64,000 nt of DNA from Magnetococcus marinus MC-1 (GTDB taxonomy: Bacteria; Pseudomonadota; Magnetococcia; Magnetococcales; Magnetococcaceae), in contig NC_008576.1 of the NCBI RefSeq assembly GCF_000014865.1, forward strand, positions 4,183,001 to 4,247,000, in the 5' to 3' direction. Both the position numbers and the translations under genes were made by a program. Under the pieces are notes generated by a model, which saw only the letters and a program-made list of their open reading frames with translations, had not been told where the DNA came from and searched no databases. Below are positions 9,142 to 17,822 of this stretch, in pieces (position 1 is the first letter of the stretch; the number at the start of each line of letters is the position of its first letter).

Positions 9142-9365
9142 GATGGCCGCCCCCAGGCGTGCTGCATGCCCCGGGTTGGGGCGGCGTACCATGGCTGACC
9201 ATCGACACTGCGGATCAGCGCGGGGTCGTAGGGACGCGGGGTCGGTTCTTCACCCTCCAACATCACCAGCACAAAATCACCCCATAGGGCCACCGCTTGG
9301 CCTTGTCGCTGCTGGTTTCCTTTGAGACACACCATAACCGTCTCCAGCTGTTTTTGAGTTTGCAT
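9138..9365 (-). CDS. Small hypothetical protein, first gene of the repressor-controlled operon
   Basis: 75 residues, unrecognised. It begins with a hydrophilic stretch and a beta-like segment (VALWGDFVLVMLEGEE), and ends with a Pro/Trp-containing tail. A good ribosome site (GAGAGG, about seven bases before the ATG at 9365) and the ATGA overlap with the next gene support translation. Transcription probably starts from the minus-strand promoter at 9431-9459, which coincides with an operator of the divergent repressor. Size and position recall small effector genes of phage-like immunity regions, but there is no sequence signature. Confidence 0.55.
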   Translation of the reverse strand: MQTQKQLETVMVCLKGNQQRQGQAVALWGDFVLVMLEGEEPTPRPYDPALIRSVDGQPWYAAPTRGMQHAWGRPS

Positions 9366-9384
9366 GATCTATCCTCTCAAATCA

Positions 9385-9398
9385 AGCAGCAATCTGCG
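9385..9398. promoter_or_regulatory. Weak third operator-like site
   Basis: AGCAG-CAAT-CTGCG has the same 4-bp-spaced half-site layout as the two clear operators, with one mismatched end. It lies between the minus-strand promoter and the small gene. Confidence 0.35.
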
Positions 9399-9430
9399 TT
9401 GTGTTAGTTTTTCCTGCGTTGATGTCTACA

Positions 9431-9459
9431 GTAATAGCTGTTTTCTGCTATGTTGACAA
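9431..9459 (-). promoter_or_regulatory. Sigma70-type promoter for the minus-strand operon
   Basis: On the minus strand, TTGTCA (9459-9454, 5/6 match to the -35 consensus) and TATTAC (9436-9431, 4/6 to the -10 consensus) are separated by exactly 17 bp. The operator at 9434-9451 sits inside the spacer and overlaps the -10 box, so repressor binding would block polymerase. Confidence 0.6.
9434..9451. promoter_or_regulatory. Repressor operator, imperfect palindrome
   Basis: ATAGCTG-TTTT-CTGCTAT: two 7-bp half-sites around a 4-bp spacer, with one mismatch. It has the same pattern as the perfect copy at 9551-9568, and both copies are followed by GTTG. It overlaps the divergent operon's promoter. 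Confidence 0.65.
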
Positions 9460-9525
9460 GCATTTTTTCACCGTTTATCGGGCTCAATTTTTGTCATACA
9501 ACGCGGTTTTTGCTTGACTAAGATT

Positions 9526-9534
9526 TGATATAAT
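9526..9534 (+). promoter_or_regulatory. Extended -10 promoter for the repressor gene
   Basis: TGATATAAT has a perfect TATAAT (9529-9534) preceded by the TGn extension, which compensates for the poor -35 region. Transcription would begin near 9541, just before the operator at 9551-9568. Confidence 0.55.
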
Positions 9535-9550
9535 GGCAGTTATTAGCGAT

Positions 9551-9568
9551 ATAGCAGCTTACTGCTAT
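9551..9568. promoter_or_regulatory. Repressor operator, perfect palindrome
   Basis: ATAGCAG-CTTA-CTGCTAT is a perfect 7-bp inverted repeat with a 4-bp spacer. It lies in the leader of the repressor gene, immediately downstream of its predicted transcription start, as expected for autorepression. Confidence 0.7.
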
Positions 9569-9599
9569 GTTGTACCGCGATCTTAAAAGGAGCGTCCTT

Positions 9600-10247
9600 A
9601 TGCATGCCGCATTATCCCAACGCATTCGGCAGTGTGCCCAAAAGGTTGGCAGTGGCGATACGCTGGCCCGCCTGAGTGGTATTCCCCGGCGCACCATCGA
9701 AACCTATTTGACCGGCCAGTCTGAACCAAAAGCATCCCGCTTGGTGGCGATTGCACAAGCGGCTGATGTGGATGTTGGTTGGCTGGCTTGCGGGCAAGCC
9801 AGCCAGATGGAATCAAGCCTGCCTGACGATGAATATACGCTGGTGCCCCGTTATGCGGTGGAGGCCAGCGCAGGGCATGGTGGCGCCATTGATGAAGAGC
9901 CCATTGTGGAAAAATTGGCCTTCAAATCCGACTGGATCATTGGTGAAATGGGGCTCGATAGTGAGCGTTTAGCGCTGATAAACGTCCATGGCGATAGCAT
10001 GGAACCCACCTTGCGCGGTGGTGACATGCTGCTGTTGGATCTGCGCCGGGTGGAGGTGCGCGATGATGCCATTTATGTCTTGCGGTTGGAAAATCATCTT
10101 ATTGTCAAACGCGCCCAACGTATGCTGGACGGCACCATTTTAATTCGCAGTGACAATCCAATTTATAAAGAGCAGAGCGCCTCGCCCGAGCAAGCCCGTC
10201 AACTGTGCGTTATAGGACGAGTGGTGTGGGTAGGGCGTCGCATCTAA
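9600..10247 (+). CDS. LexA/CI-like repressor: HTH domain plus S24 self-cleaving peptidase
   Basis: 215 residues. The N-terminal helix-turn-helix (about 10-60) includes DTLARLSGIPRRTIETYL. The C-terminal S24 domain has the catalytic Ser in GDSMEPTLRGGD and the Lys in LIVKRAQ, with a candidate Ala-Gly cleavage site in EASAGHG. Proteins of this type bind paired palindromes and are inactivated by RecA-stimulated self-cleavage. I start it at the ATG at 9600, with AAAAGGAG eight bases upstream; an ATG at 9567 lies inside the operator. It is divergent from a two-gene operon and probably represses both that operon and itself. No phage structural genes lie nearby, so it may be a domesticated or remnant immunity switch (inference). 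Confidence 0.85.
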   Translation: MHAALSQRIRQCAQKVGSGDTLARLSGIPRRTIETYLTGQSEPKASRLVAIAQAADVDVGWLACGQASQMESSLPDDEYTLVPRYAVEASAGHGGAIDEEPIVEKLAFKSDWIIGEMGLDSERLALINVHGDSMEPTLRGGDMLLLDLRRVEVRDDAIYVLRLENHLIVKRAQRMLDGTILIRSDNPIYKEQSASPEQARQLCVIGRVVWVGRRI

Positions 10248-10824
10248 TCCCATCCGACGCATAAGCTAACACGCCCCGGTGTCATGCTAGCGGCCTAAAG
10301 AGGCCCTCCAGCTCGGCAGCCGTCCCGCTGCCTGCCCCCACCAACAACGACTTACTCTATTGATTATTATAGGATTTTCCAATCTAACACCCAACCATAC
10401 TAAAAATCTCTTTATATAACTCACACGCTAAACCTCAATTCCCACCAAATACACCAGCTATAAATTGACAATTCAGCCATGCCTGGGGTATCCATAATAA
10501 TAGCGGTAAAGGTCGATCTTGTTGTCTGGGTCCGTTAAATCCTCTCTATCAGCAGGGTTTGGCGGCAACGTTGCTGTCCCAAATACGAGCTCTGTCCCTC
10601 GCTGGGGGAGGTGCTCCCCACTTCGTAGCCAACGCCTTGGGCTATCCAGTCTGGGAAAAATCGGGGAGAGCCATGCCCTTTAGCGTGGCAGTGCATTTAT
10701 CATGGCCAAGCGGCCCCGTTAGATGAGGCTTTAGGTCGGGTGTTTTGCATGAGCATGCGGAGGGTGTCGCTGTTTTGACAGAGGATCTACCTTCGTTCTT
10801 TATGAAGCCTTAGAGAGGTAAATC
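10248..10824. other. 577-bp stretch without a recognisable gene
   Basis: Just after the repressor gene are two small hairpins (GGCCT-AAAG-AGGCC near 10293-10306, and GGCAGC-CGTCCC-GCTGCC near 10315-10332). An AT-rich stretch follows at about 10340-10480. The part from about 10500 to 10800 has coding-like composition, but every frame I read is broken by stops; it could be a gene remnant or a structured leader. I found no known riboswitch. Confidence 0.4.
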
Positions 10825-11904
10825 ATGGCACCTCATCCCCAGCGGAAACGGCTTTGCAATCCTCTCTTCAGAGCCGTACTGGGCATGGTTTTGCTGCTCG
10901 GTTTTGCCCGCTCAAGCTGGGCCAACACAGAATTCCCCCCTCGCTACCAAGTCATTCTTATGCCCACCTTGGCAGCGCCTACCATTGATTCGCAGACAAG
11001 CGCTTTTATTCAGCAACTGCATCACCTAGGGTTTCAGAGTGGGGTCAACCTCGATCTACATATTTTGCGACCCAATGGTGACCGCCAACAGGCACGGGCG
11101 CTTTTAACCGAGGCTTTGGCCCAGCGGCGTCCAGATCTGGTGGTCACCAGCGCCACCATCGCCAGCCAAGAGGCTCTGGCACTGCTTAAAGGACAAAACA
11201 TCCCCCTGCTGTTTATGACCGTTGCCGACCCAGTGGAGGCCGGGCTGGTTGCCTCTTTGGATAAACCCAACACCACCCCAGTGACCGGCTTCTCTAATAG
11301 TGCCGACCGGGCGGTGCTCCTTAGCATCATCAAGCAATTGCTCAATTGGCCCGCCATGCAGCGGCCCATCCGCATTGGTCTCATCCATAGCGACTATCCC
11401 GCAGCCATGGGAGACGCCAAACAGTTAGAACAGTTGATGCACACCCAGCCCCTCATCACCCTGGTGCAACGGGTTATCCCCTACCAAGAGGAGCAAGAAC
11501 AGCTGCCCAACATGTTGAGCGCACTACAGCAAGCCATTGTAGCCCTTGAAAGTGAAGTGGATTATTGGTGGTCTCCACACGATCCTATCGCCGATGGTGC
11601 TGACTACATGACGCTATTTAATAACCACTCCAAGCACCCCGTGCTGTTTGGTTTAACCCTGCGTAGTGTGCAACAGGGCGCCCTGCTCCACCTCTCCCCA
11701 GATAGCGTGGCTACAGGGAAAGAGGCGGCCCAGCGGGCTGTGGCTATTTTGCTGGGCACCCCTGCGGAAAAACTACCCATTACTTCCCCAAAAATGATGG
11801 CGTTCGGCCTTAATTTGGCGACCGCCATCAAAATGGATCTGGTGGTCCCCTCGCAAATTATGGAGTTGGCTAAAGGCAACCTCTACCAAACGGTGTCGCC
11901 ATGA
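10825..11904 (+). CDS. Periplasmic ABC-type substrate-binding protein (TrpX-like family)
   Basis: 359 residues with a signal peptide (VLGMVLLLGFARSSWA, cleavage after about residue 34). The mature part follows the ABC_sub_bind/TrpX-like pattern: Leu-rich start, then RRPDLVVTSATIASQEAL, NIPLLFMTVADPVEAGLV and the DADY-like EVDYWWSPHDP. No permease or ATPase gene lies nearby. Instead its stop overlaps the start of a membrane hybrid kinase by 4 bp (ATGA). The likely role is therefore as the ligand-binding partner of that sensor, like LuxP with LuxQ, rather than transport (inference). The ligand is unknown. GAGAGG precedes the ATG. Confidence 0.8.
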   Translation: MAPHPQRKRLCNPLFRAVLGMVLLLGFARSSWANTEFPPRYQVILMPTLAAPTIDSQTSAFIQQLHHLGFQSGVNLDLHILRPNGDRQQARALLTEALAQRRPDLVVTSATIASQEALALLKGQNIPLLFMTVADPVEAGLVASLDKPNTTPVTGFSNSADRAVLLSIIKQLLNWPAMQRPIRIGLIHSDYPAAMGDAKQLEQLMHTQPLITLVQRVIPYQEEQEQLPNMLSALQQAIVALESEVDYWWSPHDPIADGADYMTLFNNHSKHPVLFGLTLRSVQQGALLHLSPDSVATGKEAAQRAVAILLGTPAEKLPITSPKMMAFGLNLATAIKMDLVVPSQIMELAKGNLYQTVSP

Positions 11905-14900
11905 AGCTGAGCCATAAGTTTATTTTGACGCTGTTGCCGCCTATTTTGCTCGCGCTCTTTGGTTTGGGTTGGTGGCACCATCACACCACCATGGCTGAAG
12001 TAACCAAGGCCAACGAACGCTATCTGCAAACGCTGCTGGATGGCTTTATGGAAAACGCTCTACAGCGGCGCTTTGTCATTTTGCAAGAAAATAATCTCAA
12101 TGATATCGCCTCCTTTGTGCAAACATACCGCCGGGAGATCTATGCCGACGCGGAACGCATTGCCCAAAAGCACGAAGTCCAGCTGATCATCTACGATACC
12201 CGTGGCAATGTTCAATACGCCACCAGCAAGCCCATCACCAAACAACCCCCTATTGAGCTCAAGCAGCTTCTGCTTCCCGACAGCACGGGCCGCTTGACCG
12301 CGCTGCCGCCCTCTGGGGATGAAGCCACGGGGGCCCTCTATCTGCAACAGGGGTTTTCCCCTTGGCGTTGGCAGATTTTGCTGCTTGCCAGCGATGCCCA
12401 ACTTACCGCAGCGGTACGCAACATACGCCACACCACCCTGTTGGTGGCAGCACTGCTCACAGCGGCCTTTATCTTGCTGGTCTATGGTTTGCTGCGGCAC
12501 TTGGTGCTGCAACCGGTTGCCCTGTTGCGACAAGCTTCTAAGTGCATTGCCCACCACGAACCACTGCCTAAGTTACCCTTGACCGAAGGGGATGAGATCA
12601 GCCATTTGGCCATTGCCATTGCGGCTATGTCTCGCTCCATTGGCGAATATCATCGCCATCTACAGACCCAGCGGAACCGGTTTGAAACGTTACTGGCTGC
12701 CAACCCCGATTTGATTAGCCTGAAAAACCGGGTCGGTATCTATCAAGTGGTCAACCCTGCCTTTTGCCATTTTTTGGGGCTTCCTAAAGAGGCGATCCTC
12801 GGCCAAGATGATGCCCGCCTGTTTACCCCCCACCAAGCCGCACGCATACGGCAAGCCGACCAATGGGTCTTATCCAGTGGCGCACCCTCGGCACAGGAAG
12901 AGGAGGCCGTAGGCCCTGACAACCTCCCGCTTTGGCTGCACGTTATCCGCACCCCAATCACCCAGGCTACGGGGGAGGTTTCGGGCATTTTAACCACGGT
13001 GCGCAACATCTCGGCGCGACGCATGGCCGAGGAGGCCCTGCGCACCGCCCATGAGGGGTTGGAGCAAGAGGTTGCCCAGCGTACCCAGGCACTCCGTGAG
13101 AGTGAAACCCGCCTGCGTATTGTGACCGAAAACCTGCCTGCTGTGGTGTGGATGAGTGATCCCTTACTGACCAGCATGCACTTTGTTAGCCCGGCCTATG
13201 AACAGATCTGGGGGAAATCACGGGAGAGCCTGTTGCAAGATCCACAATCCCTATGGACCAGCATCCACCCGAGTGACCGCAGTTTTGTACTCAAGCGCAT
13301 TCTAAACAGCAACGGTCAACCGTGGGAGGCGGAGTATCGTATTCTGCATCCCGATGGCACCACCCGTTGGATTCGTGAACAGGGTGCCGCCTTTCGCGAT
13401 ACCCATAAGCAGATCCTGTTTTTAATTGGCTGCGCTTTTGATGTGACCCCGCTAAAAGAGACCGAACGGGCGCTCTCCACCGCGAAACAGGAGGCGGAAT
13501 CAGCCAACCATGCTAAGAGTGCCTTTTTAGCCACCATGAGCCATGAGATACGCACCCCGTTAAATGGCATAACCGGCATGATAGAGCTTTTACAACGGAG
13601 CGCTCTTAGCGTGGAACAACGTCAACAGGTGGAGACTATCTCCAAATGTAGCGTGGTTTTGATGGATATTTTAAACGATATCTTGGATCTTTCCAAAATT
13701 GAGGCTGGCCAGTTGGTATTGGAGCGCGCACCTTTCAGCCCAACCCAACTACTGCTTAATTTGTTGGAAGTGATGCAACCACAGGCCCGCAATAAGGAGT
13801 TGGATCTACAGCTTAATATGGATGAAAAACTCCCCAGTACCATGCTGGGGGATGCCACCCGTCTACGCCAAGTGGCGCTCAACTTAATTGGCAATGCCAT
13901 TAAGTTCACCCCACGGGGATGGGTTAAAATAAGCTTGCTGGTGCATGAACGGATCGACGATATTGTTTGGGTTGAGTTAGCGGTACAAGATCAAGGTATC
14001 GGAATTGCTGATGAAAAACTTGTCCATCTGTTTAATCCTTTTACCCAAGCCGATAGCAGCATCACCCGCAACTATGGGGGTACTGGGCTAGGACTGGCCA
14101 TCAGCAAACGCTTGGTCGAGGCGATGGCCGGTGCCATTAGTGTCACCAGCATCGAGGGCAAAGGCACCCATTTTCGCGTGACCTTACCCATGCAGGTTGC
14201 GCATACCCCTCTACCTGCCGATGCGTTCGCCCCGCAAGAGACGCTTGCTCTACGACCACTACAGATGTTGTTGGTGGAAGATGAGACGGTTAATCAACAG
14301 GTTGTCTGTGCCTTATTAGAGGATGAAGGACATCACGTTGATGTGGCCAACCATGGGGAAGAGGCCGTGCTTATGTGCCAGCAGCGTGCCTATCAGGTAA
14401 TTTTGATGGATCTACGCATGCCTAAGATGGATGGGTTAAGCGCCACGGAGCAGATTCGCCAACAAGGCATGAACCAACAGACCCCCATTATCGCTTTAAC
14501 AGCGGATGTATTAAAAAGCACTCTGGATCGCTGCCTAGAGGTCGGCATGCAGCAGGTTTTGACGAAACCCATACGGCTGGTGCAACTTAACCATGCCTTG
14601 GCGCACATTGGTCTACCCATGGCTCCGCCGCGCCCCCCTGCCCAGGCGTTATCGGAACCAGCGCCAGAAGCGACCGAGAGCGCTCTCCCCACAGAGTCTG
14701 AGGAAGATACCTGTCTTAATCTGACCAGGTTACGTTATCTGGTCTCAAACATGGATCAAGACCATTTACTAAACATTATACAAGCTTTTAAAACCACTTC
14801 TGAAAATTGTCTAAGCGGCATGCAGCAAGCGCTGGAGAATGGGGATGAAGGGGCCCTGCGCCACACCGCCCATAAATTGGCGGGCAGTGCCGCCACCTTG

Positions 14901-15080
14901 GGACTACAGCGGGTGATGGAGATGGCCAAGATCATGGAAGAACATAGCAGCCAACCTTCGGTACAACACAACCAGCTTAGCCTCTTACGCTATCAGGTGG
15001 AGTTGGGTTTTAGCGCCATCGCCAAGGAGACAGGTCTGTCGTTACAGATGCAGGAAACCGAACACGTTGCATCGCTCTAA
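11901..15080 (+). CDS. Hybrid sensor histidine kinase (TM-HAMP-PAS-PAS-HisKA-HATPase-REC-HPt)
   Basis: 1059 residues. A membrane helix at about 7-25, a periplasmic region to about 175, a second helix at about 178-200, then HAMP. PAS domains lie at about 255-370 and 395-520. The HisKA domain has phospho-acceptor His548 ([11 protein letters not shown]); the ATPase domain has [13 protein letters not shown]; a receiver has Asp837 ([11 protein letters not shown]); and a C-terminal HPt domain has His991 (HTAHKLAGS). All phosphorelay residues are present, so it can pass phosphate His-Asp-His within one chain to a separate regulator. It is translationally coupled to the upstream binding protein (ATGA overlap). 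The final regulator is not adjacent; the REC-HPt protein at 16454 is a candidate partner (inference). Confidence 0.9.
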   Translation: MKLSHKFILTLLPPILLALFGLGWWHHHTTMAEVTKANERYLQTLLDGFMENALQRRFVILQENNLNDIASFVQTYRREIYADAERIAQKHEVQLIIYDTRGNVQYATSKPITKQPPIELKQLLLPDSTGRLTALPPSGDEATGALYLQQGFSPWRWQILLLASDAQLTAAVRNIRHTTLLVAALLTAAFILLVYGLLRHLVLQPVALLRQASKCIAHHEPLPKLPLTEGDEISHLAIAIAAMSRSIGEYHRHLQTQRNRFETLLAANPDLISLKNRVGIYQVVNPAFCHFLGLPKEAILGQDDARLFTPHQAARIRQADQWVLSSGAPSAQEEEAVGPDNLPLWLHVIRTPITQATGEVSGILTTVRNISARRMAEEALRTAHEGLEQEVAQRTQALRESETRLRIVTENLPAVVWMSDPLLTSMHFVSPAYEQIWGKSRESLLQDPQSLWTSIHPSDRSFVLKRILNSNGQPWEAEYRILHPDGTTRWIREQGAAFRDTHKQILFLIGCAFDVTPLKETERALSTAKQEAESANHAKSAFLATMSHEIRTPLNGITGMIELLQRSALSVEQRQQVETISKCSVVLMDILNDILDLSKIEAGQLVLERAPFSPTQLLLNLLEVMQPQARNKELDLQLNMDEKLPSTMLGDATRLRQVALNLIGNAIKFTPRGWVKISLLVHERIDDIVWVELAVQDQGIGIADEKLVHLFNPFTQADSSITRNYGGTGLGLAISKRLVEAMAGAISVTSIEGKGTHFRVTLPMQVAHTPLPADAFAPQETLALRPLQMLLVEDETVNQQVVCALLEDEGHHVDVANHGEEAVLMCQQRAYQVILMDLRMPKMDGLSATEQIRQQGMNQQTPIIALTADVLKSTLDRCLEVGMQQVLTKPIRLVQLNHALAHIGLPMAPPRPPAQALSEPAPEATESALPTESEEDTCLNLTRLRYLVSNMDQDHLLNIIQAFKTTSENCLSGMQQALENGDEGALRHTAHKLAGSAATLGLQRVMEMAKIMEEHSSQPSVQHNQLSLLRYQVELGFSAIAKETGLSLQMQETEHVASL

Positions 15081-15391
15081 GCGACCATTCCATGGCCCCC
15101 TTTGTCATCCCCATGGGGGGTCCGCCGGTCCCTGCACCCGGCATGCCCCACCCTGCGTCTTCACAGGCTACTTGCTGGCACCCAGTGACGTGCAAGAAAA
15201 GTCGCCCCTTTTTAACGCAGCGGCAGAAAAGGTGTCATAGCTCCATTGTATTCTTCTAACTCTTGCACTTTTTTAGTAGAGTAAGAGGGGTGCCATTTTG
15301 ACAGGCACGTGAAGGTCGCATGGCGTGTCGTCAATACACCAAACTGAACGTTGCTCATGCGCGCTGAGCCCCGCAATACCCCCTACTCAAC
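15081..15391. other. 311-bp intergenic region upstream of the polyphosphate kinase
   Basis: No gene is seen. It holds an AT-rich portion near 15225-15300 (TTGCAC followed by a T run and GTAGAGTAAG) that could contain the promoter of the downstream gene, but no clear -10 box. No convincing terminator follows the hybrid kinase. Confidence 0.35.
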
Positions 15392-16336
15392 ATGGGAATG
15401 GTGAGAATGAACACTGAGAACCCAGATTATGTCATTGTGGACGGCAAAAAAGTGGCGGTAGAAGAGCTGCTGCGGGACAACCGGCGTCTTAGTGATGAGA
15501 ACAGCCGCTTGCGTCAGAGCTTTAGTGACTATAAGCGCAAAGCGGATAAAGCGATGCTGCGTCACAAACAGGAGCGCAGCTTAAAGCCTTATCAGGCAGA
15601 GCTTATCAAGCTGCAAAACTATTTAGAGCACGAACAGCTCAAGATGGTTGTGCTATTTGAGGGGCGCGACGCAGCCGGAAAGGGTGGCACCATTCGCCGT
15701 GTAACCCGTTATATGAACGAAAAGCACTATCGTGTGGTTGCCCTGGGCAAACCCACGGAGGAGCAGAAAACCCAGTGGTATTTTCAGCGTTATGTCACCC
15801 AGCTACCCACAGGGGGCGAGTTGGTGCTGTTTGACCGTAGCTGGTATAATCGCGCGGTGGTAGAGCCCATTTTTGGATTTTGTACGGAAGAGCAGTACCA
15901 CCATTTTATGGATGGTGTAACCTCGTTTGAGAAAGATCTGGTGAATGGTAACACCATTTTGGTCAAACTCTACTTCTCTGTGACCAAAGATGAGCAGGCC
16001 AACCGTTTTGAGCGGCGTCAAACCGACCATCTGCGTCAGTGGAAGCTTTCTGAAATTGACATGCAGGCCCAAGAGCGCTGGTACGATTTTACTTTGATGA
16101 AATATCGCATGCTCAAGGGCACCCACACACCCTGGGCGCCTTGGACGATTATCCGTTCCAACGATAAATATTTGGCCCGTTTAAACGCCATGCTGGCCAT
16201 TCTTAACTCCGTTCCCTACGAGGGGCGAAATCCTGAACTGGACTATGTTCCCCATCCTGAGGTGGTGGTTTCTGGAGCGCGTGAGATTGAGTTGATGGAG
16301 CGTGAGCTTATTCGCGCGGGTATGTTTACCCACTGA
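15392..16336 (+). CDS. ppk2: Polyphosphate kinase 2 (PPK2 family)
   Basis: 314 residues, cytoplasmic. The PPK2 core is complete: Walker A in FEGRDAAGKGGTIRRV (about residues 88-103), Walker B in LVLFDRSWYNRAVVEPIFG, and the lid/basic region FERRQTDHLRQWKLSEID. The single domain has about the usual length for the one-domain class. PPK2 enzymes move phosphate between polyphosphate and nucleoside di- or triphosphates, often making GTP or ATP from polyphosphate. The direction here cannot be read from sequence. Starts at 15392, 15398 or 15407 are all in frame; 15407 has the best-placed purine-rich stretch. The first 70 residues are a charged helical extension (LRDNRRLSDENSRLRQ), perhaps a coiled coil for oligomerisation. 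Confidence 0.9.
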   Translation: MGMVRMNTENPDYVIVDGKKVAVEELLRDNRRLSDENSRLRQSFSDYKRKADKAMLRHKQERSLKPYQAELIKLQNYLEHEQLKMVVLFEGRDAAGKGGTIRRVTRYMNEKHYRVVALGKPTEEQKTQWYFQRYVTQLPTGGELVLFDRSWYNRAVVEPIFGFCTEEQYHHFMDGVTSFEKDLVNGNTILVKLYFSVTKDEQANRFERRQTDHLRQWKLSEIDMQAQERWYDFTLMKYRMLKGTHTPWAPWTIIRSNDKYLARLNAMLAILNSVPYEGRNPELDYVPHPEVVVSGAREIELMERELIRAGMFTH

Positions 16337-16404
16337 ATATAGGCAGCAAGGCCAACTTACTTTAGCGTAGGCATAGGTAGGTACTTGGTGTGGTAGATTG
16401 GTTT

Positions 16405-16436
16405 AACATGGGATGGGCATTGCGCCATCCCATGTT
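16405..16436 (+). terminator. 12-bp perfect inverted repeat after ppk2
   Basis: AACATGGGATGG (16405-16416) and CCATCCCATGTT (16425-16436) pair around an 8-nt loop. Only a short T-rich tail follows. It could terminate ppk2 transcription or reduce read-through into the next gene. Confidence 0.5.
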
Positions 16437-16453
16437 TGTCTAAGGGTCTGACG

Positions 16454-17251
16454 ATGCAACCGCTTAACCCGCGCCATTCGCTGCATATCCTACTGGTGGA
16501 GGATGACCCCATCAACAGCCGGGTAGTCACCGCGCTGTTGCAGACACTGGGGCATCGGGTCACGGTAGAGAAGGATGGTATTGGTGCCCTGACCCAATTT
16601 TATCGGGCCAGTTGGGATTTGCTGCTCTTAGACATTGGTCTCCCCGACATCGACGGGTATCGCATTAGTCGCCGCATTCGGCAGAATGTAGATAGCAAGC
16701 GTGCTGGCCTACCGATTGTTGCCATAACCGCCAGCCAAGATGCCGCCATTGTGCCCCAAGTTTTGGCGGCAGGCATGAATGGTTTACTACGAAAACCCAT
16801 ATTGGAAGAGGATTTTTGCCATGTTTTGCAAAATCTTCAACCCACCTTCCTCGCCCCACCACCAGCCGCCGCTGAGATACCTACAGCACCGAGTACCCAC
16901 AGCACTGAGGCCATTTTGGACGAGCAACATTGGCAACGCATGGCGCCACTTATGGAACGCGCGGCGCTGTTGGAAACCGTAGTTATGTTTCAACAGAGCG
17001 GGCCAGATTATCTGCAACAGGCCATACAGGGGGTTGCCGATGGTCGTGCCCATGAGGCGGCCCAGGCCCTGCATAAATTGGCTGGAGCGGCCTCTAATAT
17101 GGCGCTGGGGCGTTTGGGTGATGAAGCCAGACGGTTGGAAAAGCTCTGTTATGGCGCTCCACCACCGCCCATCGCAAAGCAGTTGCTTGCCCTACAGCAG
17201 CTTATGCAGCGCTCCTTGCGGGCTTTGGAGCGTATGGCCAATATGGTTTAA
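16454..17251 (+). CDS. Receiver-HPt phosphorelay protein
   Basis: 265 residues. The receiver at about 10-125 has the acidic pair in LLVEDDPINSR, phospho-acceptor Asp60 (LLLLDIGLPDIDG) and the conserved Lys in LRKPI. After a Pro/Ala-rich linker, the HPt domain at about 165-260 has His207 in ALHKLAGAASNM. It has no kinase and no output domain, so it is a phosphotransfer intermediate that accepts phosphate from a kinase elsewhere and passes it on. The hybrid kinase at 11901 has a similar receiver and HPt, so common origin or partnership is plausible (inference). I start it at the ATG at 16454 (AAGG eight bases upstream) rather than a TTG at 16436. Confidence 0.85.
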   Translation: MQPLNPRHSLHILLVEDDPINSRVVTALLQTLGHRVTVEKDGIGALTQFYRASWDLLLLDIGLPDIDGYRISRRIRQNVDSKRAGLPIVAITASQDAAIVPQVLAAGMNGLLRKPILEEDFCHVLQNLQPTFLAPPPAAAEIPTAPSTHSTEAILDEQHWQRMAPLMERAALLETVVMFQQSGPDYLQQAIQGVADGRAHEAAQALHKLAGAASNMALGRLGDEARRLEKLCYGAPPPPIAKQLLALQQLMQRSLRALERMANMV

Positions 17252-17282
17252 TGCTTGGTAAATTTTTGGGAACAGGCTAACC

Positions 17283-17312
17283 TTTGGTCAGCGGCTTGGG
17301 CATCTGACCAAA
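17283..17312 (+). terminator. Inverted repeat after the REC-HPt gene
   Basis: TTTGGTCAG (17283-17291) and CTGACCAAA (17304-17312) form a 9-bp perfect stem with a 12-nt loop, 30 bases after the stop codon. No T run follows, so it is only terminator-like. Confidence 0.45.
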
Positions 17313-17383
17313 CAAGGATGCGGGCCCCTTGGTTAGGTTAAATTTTATTTACACAGCGCCAGAATGGGAGCTGCACTAGCATC

Positions 17384-17788
17384 ATGAGAGCCCTAATCGC
17401 CGTGTCATTTGCTGCCCTGCTGCTGGTTAGCCTTCCTGCGCAAGCCGAGCCGGAGCAGGCCCCTGCACAAGCCGAGCCGGAGCAGGCCCCTGCACAAGCC
17501 GAGCCTGAGCCGCCTGTTTTTTGTGTCCAGAATGCCCTAGCTGCACGCATCCATGTGCAAGCTTTAGACAGCAGCCCTTTTGAGGGGGATATTGCGGCGG
17601 GGGCGCATCTTTGTTGCAGCAAGGTTCAGTGTAGCAAGACGATCACCCCATTGATCGTGATGTCTGGCTACATCCCCCTCTCCAACAGTGCGCAGGCAGG
17701 CTGGAAATCGGACTGTCGGGTCAAGGCCCATGCGGGCCGCACAATCCGCATAACCGGCATTTTGGAGAAAATTCTGTGCGCACCTTAA
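17384..17788 (+). CDS. Small secreted Cys-containing protein with Pro/Glu/Ala repeats
   Basis: 134 residues, unrecognised. A clear signal peptide (ALIAVSFAALLLVSLPAQA, cleaved at about residue 21) is followed by three copies of an AEPEQAPAQ-type repeat, encoded by a 27-bp tandem DNA repeat. The remaining domain of about 90 residues has six cysteines (FCVQN, LCCSKVQCSK, DCRVKA, ILCAP), probably as disulfides in the periplasm or outside the cell. It ends 35 bases before an ECF sigma factor and could belong to its operon, or be a target of the envelope response the sigma factor controls (inference). The repeat region is likely to vary in copy number between strains. Confidence 0.65.
   Translation: MRALIAVSFAALLLVSLPAQAEPEQAPAQAEPEQAPAQAEPEPPVFCVQNALAARIHVQALDSSPFEGDIAAGAHLCCSKVQCSKTITPLIVMSGYIPLSNSAQAGWKSDCRVKAHAGRTIRITGILEKILCAP
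17435..17515 (+). repeat. 27-bp tandem repeat, about three copies
   Basis: Units start at 17435, 17462 and 17489. The first two differ at one base; the third diverges towards its end. The repeat is in frame and encodes the AEPEQAPAQ-type linker of the secreted protein. Confidence 0.75.
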
Positions 17789-17822
17789 CCCCTACCTTTG
17801 TTACAGGTGAGGGGGGCCGTTT

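Noticed and set aside
9567-9599. Upstream ATG as start of the repressor
   Set aside because: It lies within the perfect operator and has no ribosome site; the ATG at 9600 has AAAAGGAG at ideal spacing.
9138-10247. A prophage
   Set aside because: Only the immunity-like region is present; no integrase, portal, capsid or tail genes lie nearby.
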